Positions 17,364-26,940 are shown, numbered from the stretch's first letter. The stretch is DNA of 64,000 nt from Arthrobacter agilis (GCF_002157505.1 NZ_NFSC01000031.1:558001-622000); one strand, 5' to 3'. Notes: generated from the sequence alone by a model not told the origin. A program made the numbers and translations.

Positions 17364-20300
17364 TCAGGACGTCGCCGCGGCATCCGCGGCGGCGATGATC
17401 CTCTCGAGTTCCGCTGCGTCGGCGAGGTCGTGCGGCCGCACCACCAGGTTGTCCGCCACGTAGAAGAACGCTGCGCGCACCTTCTCGAGCGGGACGTCCT
17501 TCAGCCGGGACCAGGCCAGACGGTAGACGGCCAGCTGCACGGCCTTGGCAGCACGCCGGTCCGGAGCGGGAGGACGGCCCGTCTTCCAGTCGATCAGGTC
17601 CCAGCCGCCGTCGGCATCCCGGAAGACCGCGTCGATGCGCCCGCGCACGACGATGCTGCCGATCTTCGTCTCGATCGGGGCCTCGATCGCTGCCGGTTCC
17701 CGCAGCGCCCACTCGGACTGCTCGAAGATCGCGGCCATGTCGTTCAGCCCGAGCGTCTCGTCGACGTAGGCATCCGCGCCGCCCGGGTACTCGCCGAGGT
17801 CGAGCATTCCCCCGGACCCGTAGAACTCCTCGATCCAGGCATGGAACGCCGTACCCTTGCGCGCCGCCGACCCCGGCCTGCGGGGAAGTGGCCGCCGCAG
17901 CTGCTGCATGACCGCGTCCGGGTCCTCGCGCAGTTCCACGAGCGTCGATGCGGAGATGTGAGAGGGCAGCGTCAGCGGCATCCGTTCCCGCTCGCGTGCC
18001 TGCCGGGCCAGCGCGAGGCGGACCTCCCGCCCCCAGCGCCCGTCGTCGCCCTCGCCCTCGCCCTCCAGGGTTGGCGCGGCGGCCCGCTCGAGGACGGCCT
18101 GCGCGGCGCGCTCCATCGGACCCCGCCGGGAACCGAGCGGATCGAACGGCCAGGTCGCCCTCTCGGGGCTGGCGTTCGCCGGGTTCGCGTCGCCCTCCTG
18201 GTCCTCCGGAAGCCAGTACGGCGTGGTGTAACCAGCGGTTCCCGACTCGGCGAGAGCCACGAGCTCCATCACATAGGACGAGGGGCCCGACGGTCGGGAA
18301 CGCCCCCCGCCCCATGCCGACGACGTGCAGACCAGCGCGTGCTTGGCGCGCGTGAAGGCGACGTACGCCAGCCTGCGCTCCTCCCGCTCCGCATGCGCCC
18401 GGGCTTCGTCCGTGAAGTCCTTCTCGCTGGCGAGCCACTCCTTCTGGTCCTGCTGTTCCCAGTCCCACTGCGGCAGCTCGGGAGCATCGCCCCGCAGCGG
18501 CCAGGGGATGGACGAATCCCCGCTGCTCCAGCGGGAGTCCTTGCCGCTCGGGAACGAGCCGTCGTTGAGGCCCGGCACGAAGACCACGTCCCATTCCAGG
18601 CCCTTCGAGGCGTGGACGGTCAGGAGCTGCACAGCGTCCCTGCTCGCTTCGAGCTGCGTCACGGGCAGGCCGTCCTCCTCCTGGTCGGCAGCCTCGAGCC
18701 AGGCGAGGAACGCCGGAAGGTCCACCCGCTCCGCCGTGGACACGAAGCCTGCGACGGCCTCCGTGAAGGCGTCGAGGTTCCGGCGTGCCTCGTGGATGCC
18801 CACGCCCGGTTTCGCCGCCACCTCGATGTCCAGCAGGATGGTGCGCTCCACTTCCCCGATCATGCTGCCGAGGTCGTCACCGACGAAGCCCCGGAGGCTC
18901 CGCAGCTCGTGCCGGAGGACATCGAGGCGCTGGCGCGCCGTGTCACTGAGGGTCCTGCCCGAGGACGACACCCAGCCCGCCGGGGGCAGGTAATCCACGG
19001 CTTCGACCAGGCTCCCCGCCTCGGCCAGGTCGGGAGCCACCACGGCGTCGCGGCTCTGGTCGTCGTCGAACTCCTCCTCGGCTCCGCTGCCGCGCCGGAA
19101 CATGGCCTCCCGCGTGCGGGCGAGCTGCCTCGACCAGTCGCCCAGCGCCATCAGGTCGGCCGGTCCCAGTCGCCAGCGCGCTCCCGAGAGGAGCCTCAGC
19201 ATCGAGTCCGATCGGTCGGGGTCGCCGAGCACCCGCAGGGTCGCCAGCAGGTCGACGATCTCCGGAGTGCGCAGCAGCCCGCCGAGACCCACCACCTGCA
19301 CGGGGACACCGGCCCGTTCCAGTTCCCGCCGGATCGGGTCGAACTGCTTGCGCCCCCTGCAGAGGACGGCCATGGTCGGCCGGAGGGGGGTCCCATCGTC
19401 GTCGGTCTCGAAACTGCGCCGGCGCTGGCGCAGGACCTCCCGCGCCACTGCCTCGGCTTCACTCAGTGAGGGAGTGCGCCCTTCCGGAGCCCCCTCCTCG
19501 CGGGCGCCGCCGGCGACGGGGGCGTCGGTGAGGAAGCGCCCGAGCAGGACCTCGCCGAGGGGTGCCTTCGGGCGCGCCACCAGCCCGGGAACTTGCTGGA
19601 CCGCGGTGTTCCTGAGCCAGGGAGCCGGTACGTTGAGGGGCGCCGAGACCGTGTTCGCCGCCTCGAGGATGGACGTCGAGTTCCGCCACGCGACCGAGAG
19701 GTGCGCGACGTCGGACGGCGCCCGTCCGTCCGGGGCAACCCGCGGGAAGGCCGTCCGGAACGTGGCGAGCTGTCCCGCCGAGGCCCCCCGGAATCCGTAG
19801 ATCGACTGGTGCGGATCGCCCACCGCGGTGACGGACCGGCCGTCGGCGAACAACCGGGAGAACAGCACCATCTGGGCGTGCGACGTGTCCTGGAACTCGT
19901 CGAGCAGCACCACCCTGTACTTCTCGCGTTCCATCTCCCCCGCCTCGGGGATGTCCCGGGCGATCCGCGCCGCCAGGGACACCAGGTCACCGAAATCGAG
20001 CTGCCGGCGGGCGAGTTTGGCGGCGGCGTAGCGTTCCGCGAGTTCGGTGACGGTGATGCGCGTGCGCAGCTTGTTGATCAGGTCGTGAACCTTCTGGGCA
20101 GCGGCCCGGGTGGAACCCGCGACGTAGGGCCGGGCGACGACGTACTCGATATGGCGGCGGAGTTCGTCCCGCACGGTCGCCGGGCTGACGAGGTGCTCGG
20201 CACACTCGCCCGCCATGTCGAGCACCGCCTTCACCAGGGTGCTCTTCGCGGCGGTGAAGTGCTCCCACTCGCCGTCGTAGGCTTCGACGACGGAATGGGC

Positions 20301-20777
20301 GAGCTGCCAGGACTGGGCGGTGCCGAGCATCACGGAGTCGCGTTCGACCCCGATGCGCAGGCCGTAGTCCTGGACGATGCCGTTCGCGAAGGAGTGGTAC
20401 GTGGAGATGGCCGGATCGAGGCGGTCGAGCGCATCGACGCCCGACGCAGCGGCGTCCTCCCCCAGCGCGGCGTAGAGCTGCGCCAGTCGCTGCCGGACGC
20501 GCGATGCGAGCTCGCCGGCGGCCTTGCGGGTGAACGTGACGCCGAGGATCTGCTCGGGGCGCACGAGGCCGTTGGCGACGAGCCAGACGACCCTGTCCGC
20601 CATGGTCTTGGTCTTGCCCGAACCCGCGCCGGCGATCACCAGGAGCGGTTCCAGTGGCGCCTCGATGACGCGGGCCTGGTCCTCCGTCGGGTACTGCACC
20701 GGAGCATCCGGATCGGTATGCAGCAGTTCCGCCAGCTGGCGGGCGGAGTACGACGGGGTCGGATGGATACTGCCCAC
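17364..20777 (-). CDS. adnB: AdnB: helicase-nuclease subunit of the AdnAB end-resection complex
   Basis: The 1137-residue product begins with a UvrD-type motor: Walker A LLVIAGAGSGKTKTMADRVV near residue 45, motif II VVLLDEFQDTSHAQMVLFSR, and motif V LLTVHASKGLEWDVVFVPGL. It ends with a RecB-family nuclease: GTAFHAWIEEF, GRIDAVFRDADGGWDLIDWK and QLAVYRLAW, carrying the D...D-x-K catalytic residues. It pairs with AdnA to unwind and cut double-strand break ends for recombination. GTG 20777 sits in a TAGTG overlap with the adnA stop. Codons upstream of that GTG belong to adnA and are not used. Confidence 0.94.
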   Translation of the reverse strand: MGSIHPTPSYSARQLAELLHTDPDAPVQYPTEDQARVIEAPLEPLLVIAGAGSGKTKTMADRVVWLVANGLVRPEQILGVTFTRKAAGELASRVRQRLAQLYAALGEDAAASGVDALDRLDPAISTYHSFANGIVQDYGLRIGVERDSVMLGTAQSWQLAHSVVEAYDGEWEHFTAAKSTLVKAVLDMAGECAEHLVSPATVRDELRRHIEYVVARPYVAGSTRAAAQKVHDLINKLRTRITVTELAERYAAAKLARRQLDFGDLVSLAARIARDIPEAGEMEREKYRVVLLDEFQDTSHAQMVLFSRLFADGRSVTAVGDPHQSIYGFRGASAGQLATFRTAFPRVAPDGRAPSDVAHLSVAWRNSTSILEAANTVSAPLNVPAPWLRNTAVQQVPGLVARPKAPLGEVLLGRFLTDAPVAGGAREEGAPEGRTPSLSEAEAVAREVLRQRRRSFETDDDGTPLRPTMAVLCRGRKQFDPIRRELERAGVPVQVVGLGGLLRTPEIVDLLATLRVLGDPDRSDSMLRLLSGARWRLGPADLMALGDWSRQLARTREAMFRRGSGAEEEFDDDQSRDAVVAPDLAEAGSLVEAVDYLPPAGWVSSSGRTLSDTARQRLDVLRHELRSLRGFVGDDLGSMIGEVERTILLDIEVAAKPGVGIHEARRNLDAFTEAVAGFVSTAERVDLPAFLAWLEAADQEEDGLPVTQLEASRDAVQLLTVHASKGLEWDVVFVPGLNDGSFPSGKDSRWSSGDSSIPWPLRGDAPELPQWDWEQQDQKEWLASEKDFTDEARAHAEREERRLAYVAFTRAKHALVCTSSAWGGGRSRPSGPSSYVMELVALAESGTAGYTTPYWLPEDQEGDANPANASPERATWPFDPLGSRRGPMERAAQAVLERAAAPTLEGEGEGDDGRWGREVRLALARQARERERMPLTLPSHISASTLVELREDPDAVMQQLRRPLPRRPGSAARKGTAFHAWIEEFYGSGGMLDLGEYPGGADAYVDETLGLNDMAAIFEQSEWALREPAAIEAPIETKIGSIVVRGRIDAVFRDADGGWDLIDWKTGRPPAPDRRAAKAVQLAVYRLAWSRLKDVPLEKVRAAFFYVADNLVVRPHDLADAAELERIIAAADAAATS

Positions 20778-23700
20778 TACTGGGTCACCTGCTTGCCTTC
20801 TTCGCACAACGGACAGATCTCGGGCAGCCGGCAGCCGCTTCCACCGAATCCGGAGCGCCTCGGGTCATGGATCGTGTCGAACGTCGCGGCCGCCATGAGG
20901 GATGCGGCGTCCTCGATCATGGTCCGCGCCCAGGTCTCCTCAGGACCCACGGGCGGCTGCTCCTGCACGGCGATGCCCTTGGACTTCGTGCCCAGCTGGA
21001 CCAGGGACGCCCCTCCCGGCACTGCCGACCCGGCGTCCTCCGCAGCACCTGCCGCAACCTCTGCCGCAGCACCCGCCGCGGGGTCGCCGCCCTCCGGCTC
21101 CACCCCGTCGAGGAGCGCGCCGGAGGCGACGGCGGTCTGATAGGCGGCAAGCTGCGGGTGCCGCGCGATCTCGGCTCCCACAGGCGAGCTCTTTCCCGTC
21201 TTCAGGTCGACGACGACGAAGCGACCGTCCGCGTCGAGCTCGAGCCGGTCGATCTGGCCGCGCAGCCGGGCGATCCTCTCCGCGCCGTCGATGCGCACGT
21301 CGAGGTCCACGGAGAAGTCGACCTCCGTGGCCTTCAGGGTCCGACCGGCCTGCCGCATCCACAGCACGTACGCGGCCAGCTTGCGCACCATGCCCTCCGC
21401 GCGTCGGAAGTCGGCCTGGCCTTCCCAGGTGTCCCGGATGCCCAGCTGCGGCCAGCGCCGTTCGAGTTCCCGGACGTACTCGTTGCCGCTGGCCTCCGGC
21501 ATGTCCTGCGCGATCTGGTGGACGAGGGTGCCGAGCGACCGGGCGAAATCGGTGGTCCGTTCTCCCCCTGCCGCGGAGACGAACCAGCTCAGGGGCGAGG
21601 TGAGCACGGACTCGACCTTCGAGGGGGACACCGGGATGGGCTGGTCCTGCGGGACGACGGGCTCCTCGCTGCTCATCCCGAGGACACCCCACCACTGCGC
21701 GGGATGTGCTCCCGGCACCGGCGGCTCCAGCGAGGCCATATGTCCGAGGTGACGCAGGGCCTCGCCGGACAGCGCCGTGGCGGCGGAGGGGTCCTGGGCG
21801 AACTTGCGCAGCTCGGCGACCAGTGCGCGCAGCGTCACCGGGCGCAACACCTCGGTGCGGGCCCTCTCGGCGGTGCCGGCGGGCAGCGGGTCGAGCACGT
21901 CGAGGAACTGGGAGGGCTGCTCGTCCTGGGAGGAGACGGCGCAGCACACCAGCTCCTGGGTGGCACGGGAGACGGCGAGGGAGAACGTGCGCAGCTCGTC
22001 GAAACGGATGTCCTGCAGCAGCGACACGGGATCGCGGGTGCTGCGGAACGATTCACCGAAATCGAGCAATGCCCGCAGCTCCCCCGACCCGAGGAGTTCG
22101 CCGCGCAGCCTCAGGTTCGGCCAGACGCCGTCCTGGACTCCCGCGACGATCACCAGCGGCCAGTGCCGGCCCGCGGCGCTCGCGGGCGTGAGCACCGACA
22201 CCGACGCCTGGCGGGTGGTGCGCTGCGTGAGGGTGTCCATCGGGATGTCCTGGCTGAGGATGTAGTCGAGGAACAGCTCCGGGTCCGCTCCCGGCATCTG
22301 CTCGACGAAGCGCTCCGCCGTGTGGAACAGGGCCATCATGGCGTCGAGGTCGCGGTCCGCACGGGCGGATGACGGACCCTCGGACAGGGCCGCCCCGGAC
22401 CACTGCTGTGCCAGCCCGGACGCCGACCAGAGCGCCCACAGGACGGCCTCCGGGTCGCTCCCGGGGTCGTCGACGGCTGCCTTCCCGGCCTCGAGCATCC
22501 GGTGGAGCCGCCGGACCGGCGCCCCCTCGGAGGGCAAGGCGGCGATCTCGTCGGGTGCGGCGAACAGGGCCGTCAGCAGCTCGTCGCTCGTGCGGCCTCC
22601 ACCCTGCTGCAGTTCGTTGCGGCGCAGGATCTGGCGCAGGCGGCGGAGCTCGAGGCTGCCGGCACCGCCGATCCGTGACGTGAGCAGGGAGATACACAGT
22701 TCGGTATCCAGGTCCGCTCGTCCCACGACCACCGCATACAGGTCCAGCAGCGGACGGACGGCCGGTTCCTCGCGGATCGCGGTCTCGGCGGCCGGCACGT
22801 TGACGGCGATGCCCTGTGCGGTCAGGAAGCGCTGGACGGCGGACACCTGCGCGCCGTTCCGCACGATCACGGCGATGTCATCCAGACTGCGCCCACCGAA
22901 AAGATGCGCTTCGAGCACGCGCTGCGTGATGAAGCGCTGCTCGTGGAAGGCGCTGTCGAGCACGTGGGCGGACACTGTCGCACCGTCCCGCGTCGTCGCA
23001 CCGTCCCACGCCGGATCCCCCTCCTGGCCCTCGAGGGGGCCGCCCGGCTGCGACCGGTAGGCGGTACTCACGCCTGTGGTCGCGATACGGGCGGCGACGT
23101 TGCCCCAGGCCGCGGCGAGGCGGCCCTGCAGGGTCAGTGATGCGGGCAGGGTCACCGTGGTCAGGGCGCGACGCCGGAACAGGGTGTCCAGGCGCCCCGT
23201 GAGTTCGGGACGGGCACCGCGGAAGCCCTGCGCCACCGTGTCGGGGCAGGAGGTGACGACGACGTCCTTGCCTGTTCCGACGAGTCCCAGCAGCGCGTGG
23301 ATGGCAGGGTTCGCCTCCTGGTAGTCGTCCACGAGGATGAGCTGCAGGCGTGTTCGCTCCCGGTCGAGGAAGTCGCGGTCGGTCTCGAGGATTTCCCGCG
23401 CGGCTGTGAGGATCCCGGCGGGGTCGAAGGCCTCGGGCATGCGGAGATCGAGGACGTCGCGGTACTCGCGGTAGAGCGCCGCTGCCGCTACCCAGTCCGG
23501 CCGGTCGAAGCGCTCGCCCCAGGCCGCCAGGTCGTCGGCGGGCACACCGTACTCGCTCACGCGGTCGAACAGGTCACGGATCTCCTGCCGGAAGCCTCGC
23601 GTCGGCAGGGCGAGGGCGAGGCTCGCCGGCCACTCGAGCCCGGGAGCACCATTGCGCCCGTGTCCGGACAGGAGTTCCTTGATGATGAGGTCCTGCTCCG

Positions 23701-24106
23701 CCCCCGACAGCAGACGCGGTGCACGCGTAATGCCGGGGGTCCGTCCCTCCGCCTTGGCCCGCCGGATGAGGTCGAAGGCGTAGGAGGCCCAGGTGCGGGC
23801 AGGGGCGGTACTGATGCTGCGGTCGAGCTTCGCGGTGAGCTCGTCACGCAGCCGCGTCGCCGCTGCGCGGGTCGGACCGAGGAGGAGCAGCCCTTCGGGC
23901 TCGACGGTCCCCGCCCCGATCCGACGCACCGCGAGGTCCGTGAGCAGGGAGGACTTCCCGCTCCCGGGAGCACCGAGGACCAGCACCTGGCCCGGAACCT
24001 GCACCAGCGATTCGAGGACGGCCCGGTAGCCCGTCGCCGGATCGGGGGCCCCGCCCGGAACGTCGCCGGAGAGCACCGGCGGGGCATCGTGGAGAGTGCT
24101 GGTCAT
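20777..24106 (-). CDS. adnA: AdnA: helicase-nuclease subunit of the AdnAB complex
   Basis: The 1109-residue product has a P-loop VLVLGAPGSGKSSLLTDLAV near residue 45 and LILVDDYQEANPAIHALLGL as motif II. A C-terminal PD-(D/E)xK nuclease carries GQIDRLELDADGRFVVVDLK. The extreme C-terminus has GCRLPEICPLCEEGKQ, resembling the last three cysteines of the iron-sulfur staple of AddB/RecB-like nucleases. The matching first cysteine, usually upstream in a CP-Y-F-like motif, is not apparent here (SPLSWFVSAAGG is seen instead). The ATG at 24106 follows the atl terminator. It is translationally coupled to adnB, which supports a heterodimer made in equal amounts. Confidence 0.93.
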   Translation of the reverse strand: MTSTLHDAPPVLSGDVPGGAPDPATGYRAVLESLVQVPGQVLVLGAPGSGKSSLLTDLAVRRIGAGTVEPEGLLLLGPTRAAATRLRDELTAKLDRSISTAPARTWASYAFDLIRRAKAEGRTPGITRAPRLLSGAEQDLIIKELLSGHGRNGAPGLEWPASLALALPTRGFRQEIRDLFDRVSEYGVPADDLAAWGERFDRPDWVAAAALYREYRDVLDLRMPEAFDPAGILTAAREILETDRDFLDRERTRLQLILVDDYQEANPAIHALLGLVGTGKDVVVTSCPDTVAQGFRGARPELTGRLDTLFRRRALTTVTLPASLTLQGRLAAAWGNVAARIATTGVSTAYRSQPGGPLEGQEGDPAWDGATTRDGATVSAHVLDSAFHEQRFITQRVLEAHLFGGRSLDDIAVIVRNGAQVSAVQRFLTAQGIAVNVPAAETAIREEPAVRPLLDLYAVVVGRADLDTELCISLLTSRIGGAGSLELRRLRQILRRNELQQGGGRTSDELLTALFAAPDEIAALPSEGAPVRRLHRMLEAGKAAVDDPGSDPEAVLWALWSASGLAQQWSGAALSEGPSSARADRDLDAMMALFHTAERFVEQMPGADPELFLDYILSQDIPMDTLTQRTTRQASVSVLTPASAAGRHWPLVIVAGVQDGVWPNLRLRGELLGSGELRALLDFGESFRSTRDPVSLLQDIRFDELRTFSLAVSRATQELVCCAVSSQDEQPSQFLDVLDPLPAGTAERARTEVLRPVTLRALVAELRKFAQDPSAATALSGEALRHLGHMASLEPPVPGAHPAQWWGVLGMSSEEPVVPQDQPIPVSPSKVESVLTSPLSWFVSAAGGERTTDFARSLGTLVHQIAQDMPEASGNEYVRELERRWPQLGIRDTWEGQADFRRAEGMVRKLAAYVLWMRQAGRTLKATEVDFSVDLDVRIDGAERIARLRGQIDRLELDADGRFVVVDLKTGKSSPVGAEIARHPQLAAYQTAVASGALLDGVEPEGGDPAAGAAAEVAAGAAEDAGSAVPGGASLVQLGTKSKGIAVQEQPPVGPEETWARTMIEDAASLMAAATFDTIHDPRRSGFGGSGCRLPEICPLCEEGKQVTQ

Positions 24107-24130
24107 GTACTTAGACCATCACATCCCACG

Positions 24131-24163
24131 GACAAACGAAGGACACGCAACGGGTGTCCTTCG
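24131..24163 (-). terminator. Terminator between atl and adnA
   Basis: On the complement a 10-bp stem (CGAAGGACAC with GTGTCCTTCG, 7-nt loop, 24137-24163) begins directly after the atl stop and is followed by TTTGTCC. It should insulate adnAB from atl transcription. Confidence 0.65.
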
Positions 24164-24664
24164 CTACGGTCCGGCGCGTCGGAGGGACGCGCCGAGGTCG
24201 GCGATCCGTCCCTGTTCCACCGGAGCGGGCCACCACCGGGCGCTCGGCAGATCGACCCGGTAATCCCCCGGGTCGGCCGAGCCCGACGGTACGGACAGCG
24301 GAGTCCCCTCCTCGTCATAGCGGAACCGGGCGGGCAGTGCCAGCCCCCGGGGAGGATGACCGCCGGCCCGCAGGACGCGCCACCAGGGAACGTCCCGCGT
24401 ACTCCGGGACAGCGCCCGTCCGACCTGGCGCGGTCCGCCGCATTCGAGGAGTTCCGCGATGTCGCCGTAGGTCAGGACCCTACCCTCGGGGATCAGCTCC
24501 GCGACGGCCAGGACTGCCTCGGCATAGGCCGTCGGATCGATGCGAGGGGTGTTCGCAGGGCGCAGGGCACGGCCGGCCTCCGGAGCGACGGAAGGGGCGC
24601 TCGCACGGCCTACGACGACGGTGCCGTGGAGGAACGGGCCCTGGTCGCCGGCTCGTGGATGCAT
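24164..24664 (-). CDS. Alkyltransferase-like (ATL) DNA-binding protein, MGMT family without the active Cys
   Basis: The 166-residue product has the MGMT DNA-binding half at about 45-120: IPEGRVLTYGDIAELLECGG, then RQVGRALSRSTRDVPWWRVL. In true MGMT the motif is PCHRV; here it is PWWRV, so the alkyl-accepting Cys is replaced by Trp, as in Atl1/YbaZ proteins. Such proteins bind O6-alkylguanine and hand it to nucleotide excision repair. The N-terminal 40 residues are unusual and disordered. The ATG at 24664 fits the leaderless promoter TAGGGT 6 nt upstream. It is divergent from a DnaQ-like exonuclease across a repeat array. Confidence 0.88.
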   Translation of the reverse strand: MHPRAGDQGPFLHGTVVVGRASAPSVAPEAGRALRPANTPRIDPTAYAEAVLAVAELIPEGRVLTYGDIAELLECGGPRQVGRALSRSTRDVPWWRVLRAGGHPPRGLALPARFRYDEEGTPLSVPSGSADPGDYRVDLPSARWWPAPVEQGRIADLGASLRRAGP

Positions 24665-24670
24665 GCGCCA

Positions 24671-24676
24671 ACCCTA
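24671..24676 (-). promoter_or_regulatory. Leaderless -10 element of atl
   Basis: The complement reads TAGGGT, 6 nt, then ATG at 24664. Its -35 region lies at the left edge of the 13-bp repeat array. Confidence 0.55.
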
Positions 24677-24697
24677 GCCCGCCGCCACGGGCCGGAC

Positions 24698-24762
24698 CGG
24701 CAGCATCGATCGGCAGCATCGATCGCCGGCATCGATCGCCGGCATCGATCGCCAGCATCAAT
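24698..24762. repeat. Five tandem 13-bp repeats between atl and the exonuclease gene
   Basis: Units at 24698, 24711, 24724, 24737 and 24750 read CGGCAGCATCGAT twice, CGCCGGCATCGAT twice and CGCCAGCATCAAT once. Four contain the palindrome ATCGAT. The array fills the space between the two divergent promoters, starting 21 bp from the atl -10 and ending 17 bp from the exonuclease -10, so it covers both -35 regions. It is non-coding in both genes as called. It may be an operator array or merely a slippage product. Confidence 0.9.
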
Positions 24763-24779
24763 TGGTCGGACCCTGCCGA

Positions 24780-24785
24780 TACCGT
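24780..24785 (+). promoter_or_regulatory. Leaderless -10 element of the exonuclease gene
   Basis: TACCGT is followed by 6 nt and ATG at 24792. The last unit of the 13-bp array occupies its -35 position. Confidence 0.55.
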
Positions 24786-24791
24786 GATGCC

Positions 24792-25541
24792 ATGACGAGC
24801 TGGCATGAGAGTCCACACGCCGCCTTCGACCTGGAGACGACGGGACGTGATCCGCTGACGGCCCGCATCGTCACAGCCACCATCATCCTCGTCGACGGCG
24901 ACGGCGAGGTACTGGAACACCACGAATGGCTGGCCGATCCGGGTATCGACATCCCGGACGGTGCCGCCGCCATCCACGGCATCACGACGGAGCATGCGCG
25001 GTCCCTCGGGCTGCCCGCCGTCGACGTGGTCCGCGGCATCTCGGCGGTCCTCGCGAGGTTCTTCACGGCCGGCGTACCCGTGCTCGCCTACAACGCCCGG
25101 TACGACTTCACCGTGCTCGCGCAGGAGGGCCGGCGCCACGCTGTGGAGACGCCCCGGCCGTCGCCCGTCGTCGACCCGTTCATCATGGACAAGCAGGCGG
25201 ACCGCTACCGGCGCGGCAAGCGGACGCTGACCGCGCTCTGTGAGCACTACGGCATCCGTTTCGAGCACGCGCACACCTCCGCCGCCGACGTGCTCGCGAC
25301 ACTGCAGGTGGGACGGGTCCTCGCGGAGCAGTACGCGTTCCTGCGGCGGCCCGCCGCCGACCTGCATGCGTCGCTGATCGTCTGGGCGGACCGCCAGGCG
25401 GCGAGCTTCGAGGAGTACCTCCGGAGGACGGAACCCGACGCAGTGATCGAGCGTGCCTGGCCCGTCATCGAGCCTGATGGTACGGCGGCGGGGACCCCGC
25501 TCGCGGAGCCGCAACCGACGAAAGCGGCGGTCGTCGCCTGA
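24792..25541 (+). CDS. DnaQ-like 3'-5' exonuclease
   Basis: The 249-residue product is a DEDD-family exonuclease. ExoI is HAAFDLETTGRDPLTARIV (Asp and Glu metal ligands near residue 11), ExoII is VLAYNARYDFTVL, and ExoIII is FEHAHTSAADVLATL, giving the DEDDh set with the final His-x4-Asp. It resembles the epsilon subunit of DNA polymerase III but lacks a polymerase and stands alone, so a repair or nucleotide-cleanup role is more likely. ATG 24792 was chosen on the leaderless hexamer; the in-frame GTG/ATG 30 bp upstream falls inside the promoter. It is divergent from atl. Confidence 0.88.
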   Translation: MTSWHESPHAAFDLETTGRDPLTARIVTATIILVDGDGEVLEHHEWLADPGIDIPDGAAAIHGITTEHARSLGLPAVDVVRGISAVLARFFTAGVPVLAYNARYDFTVLAQEGRRHAVETPRPSPVVDPFIMDKQADRYRRGKRTLTALCEHYGIRFEHAHTSAADVLATLQVGRVLAEQYAFLRRPAADLHASLIVWADRQAASFEEYLRRTEPDAVIERAWPVIEPDGTAAGTPLAEPQPTKAAVVA

Positions 25542-25581
25542 CGGCCGCCGCGATGGCCGCCGGGCCCGCTGCTCGACCTGC

Positions 25582-26913
25582 CTAGTCGACCGGTACCGGT
25601 ACCGCTGCCGCTGCCGCCTGCGCCGCTGCGGGAAGCGCCGCGTGGACGCGCTCCATCGCGGCGTCGTCGTGCGCTGACGAGAGGAACCACGCCTCGTACA
25701 CGGACGGCGGCAGGTAGACGCCGGAGTCGAGCATGGAGTGGAAGAACGGTCCGTAGCGGAAGGCCTCCTGGCCCTGCGCGTCGGCGTAGTTCCGCACGCC
25801 GCGCTCAGCGGTGCCGAACGCGACGCTGAAGAGGTTCCCGGCCCGCTGGATGGAATGGTCGACGCCGGCCCTGGAGAGTTCGGCGGACAGGGCCTCGCTC
25901 ACCTCGAGCGAGCGCGCATCGACGTGGCGGTAGACGTCGTCCGTGGCTGCGGTGAGGGTGGCGACGCCCGCGGCCATGGCGAGCGGGTTGCCCGACAGCG
26001 TGCCCGCCTGGTAGACGGGTCCGATCGGCGCGAGATAGTTCATGACGTCCGCGCGGCCACCGAGTGCCGCGGCCGGGATGCCGCCGCCGATGACCTTGCC
26101 GAAGGTCAGCAGGTCCGGCGTCCAGGGGTGCTCCGCGTCGTCCGCGCCGCCGGTGAGTCTCCAGTACCCGCCCGCGTGCGTCCGGAAGCCGGTCATGACC
26201 TCGTCCACGATGAACAGGGCGCCGTGCTCGGAGGTGATGCGGCTCAGGAAGGCGTTGAACCCTGGCGCCGGTGTCACCACGCCCATGTTGGCGGGAGCGG
26301 CCTCCGTGATGACGGCGGCGATGTCCTCACCATGTGTGCGGAAGGCCTCCTCGACGGCTTCGACGTCGTTGTAGGGCAGCACCAGGGTCTCCGCCGTCGT
26401 GGCCTCCGTGACCCCGGCGGATCCGGGCAGGGCGAGGGTCGCGACGCCCGATCCGGCCGACGCGAGGAGGCTGTCCACATGGCCGTGGTAGCACCCGGCG
26501 AACTTCACGATGAGGTTGCGTGCGGTGAAACCGCGGGCCAGGCGTACCGCCGTCATGGTCGCCTCGGTGCCGGTGGAGACCATGCGCAGGAGTTCGACGG
26601 CGGGCACGCGCTCCTTCACGAGCTGCGCCAGGTCCGCCTCGGCGGGCGTCGAGGCACCGAAGGTGAGCCCGTGGTCGACGGCGCGGTGGACGGCCGCGAT
26701 CACGTCGGGGTGCGAGTGGCCGAGCAGGGCAGGCCCCCACGAGCAGACGAGGTCGACGTACTCCTGGCCGTCGGCGTCGGTGACGTACGCACCGTGGGCG
26801 TCGACGAGGAAGCGCGGGGTCCCGCCGACCGAGCCGAAGGCACGCACCGGCGAGTTGACGCCGCCGGGCATGAGGGCGCGGGCGCGTTCGTACAGGTTCT
26901 CAGAAGTGGTCAT
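25582..26913 (-). CDS. hemL: Glutamate-1-semialdehyde 2,1-aminomutase
   Basis: The 443-residue PLP enzyme starts [20 protein letters not shown]. It carries [15 protein letters not shown], where Asp contacts PLP, and [18 protein letters not shown], where Lys forms the Schiff base. It converts glutamate-1-semialdehyde to 5-aminolevulinate, the second step of the C5 pathway after HemA. It is the last gene of the leftward heme operon, 27 nt after hemB, with AAGGGA 7 nt before the ATG. Length and motifs are normal. Confidence 0.96.
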   Translation of the reverse strand: MTTSENLYERARALMPGGVNSPVRAFGSVGGTPRFLVDAHGAYVTDADGQEYVDLVCSWGPALLGHSHPDVIAAVHRAVDHGLTFGASTPAEADLAQLVKERVPAVELLRMVSTGTEATMTAVRLARGFTARNLIVKFAGCYHGHVDSLLASAGSGVATLALPGSAGVTEATTAETLVLPYNDVEAVEEAFRTHGEDIAAVITEAAPANMGVVTPAPGFNAFLSRITSEHGALFIVDEVMTGFRTHAGGYWRLTGGADDAEHPWTPDLLTFGKVIGGGIPAAALGGRADVMNYLAPIGPVYQAGTLSGNPLAMAAGVATLTAATDDVYRHVDARSLEVSEALSAELSRAGVDHSIQRAGNLFSVAFGTAERGVRNYADAQGQEAFRYGPFFHSMLDSGVYLPPSVYEAWFLSSAHDDAAMERVHAALPAAAQAAAAAVPVPVD

Positions 26914-26940
26914 GGCGGTCCCTTAGCTGCAGTTCTGGTT

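Noticed and set aside
24698..24762. Could the 13-bp repeats be a CRISPR or plasmid-type iteron origin?
   Set aside because: There are no spacers between units, no cas or rep gene nearby, and the array sits precisely between two promoters.
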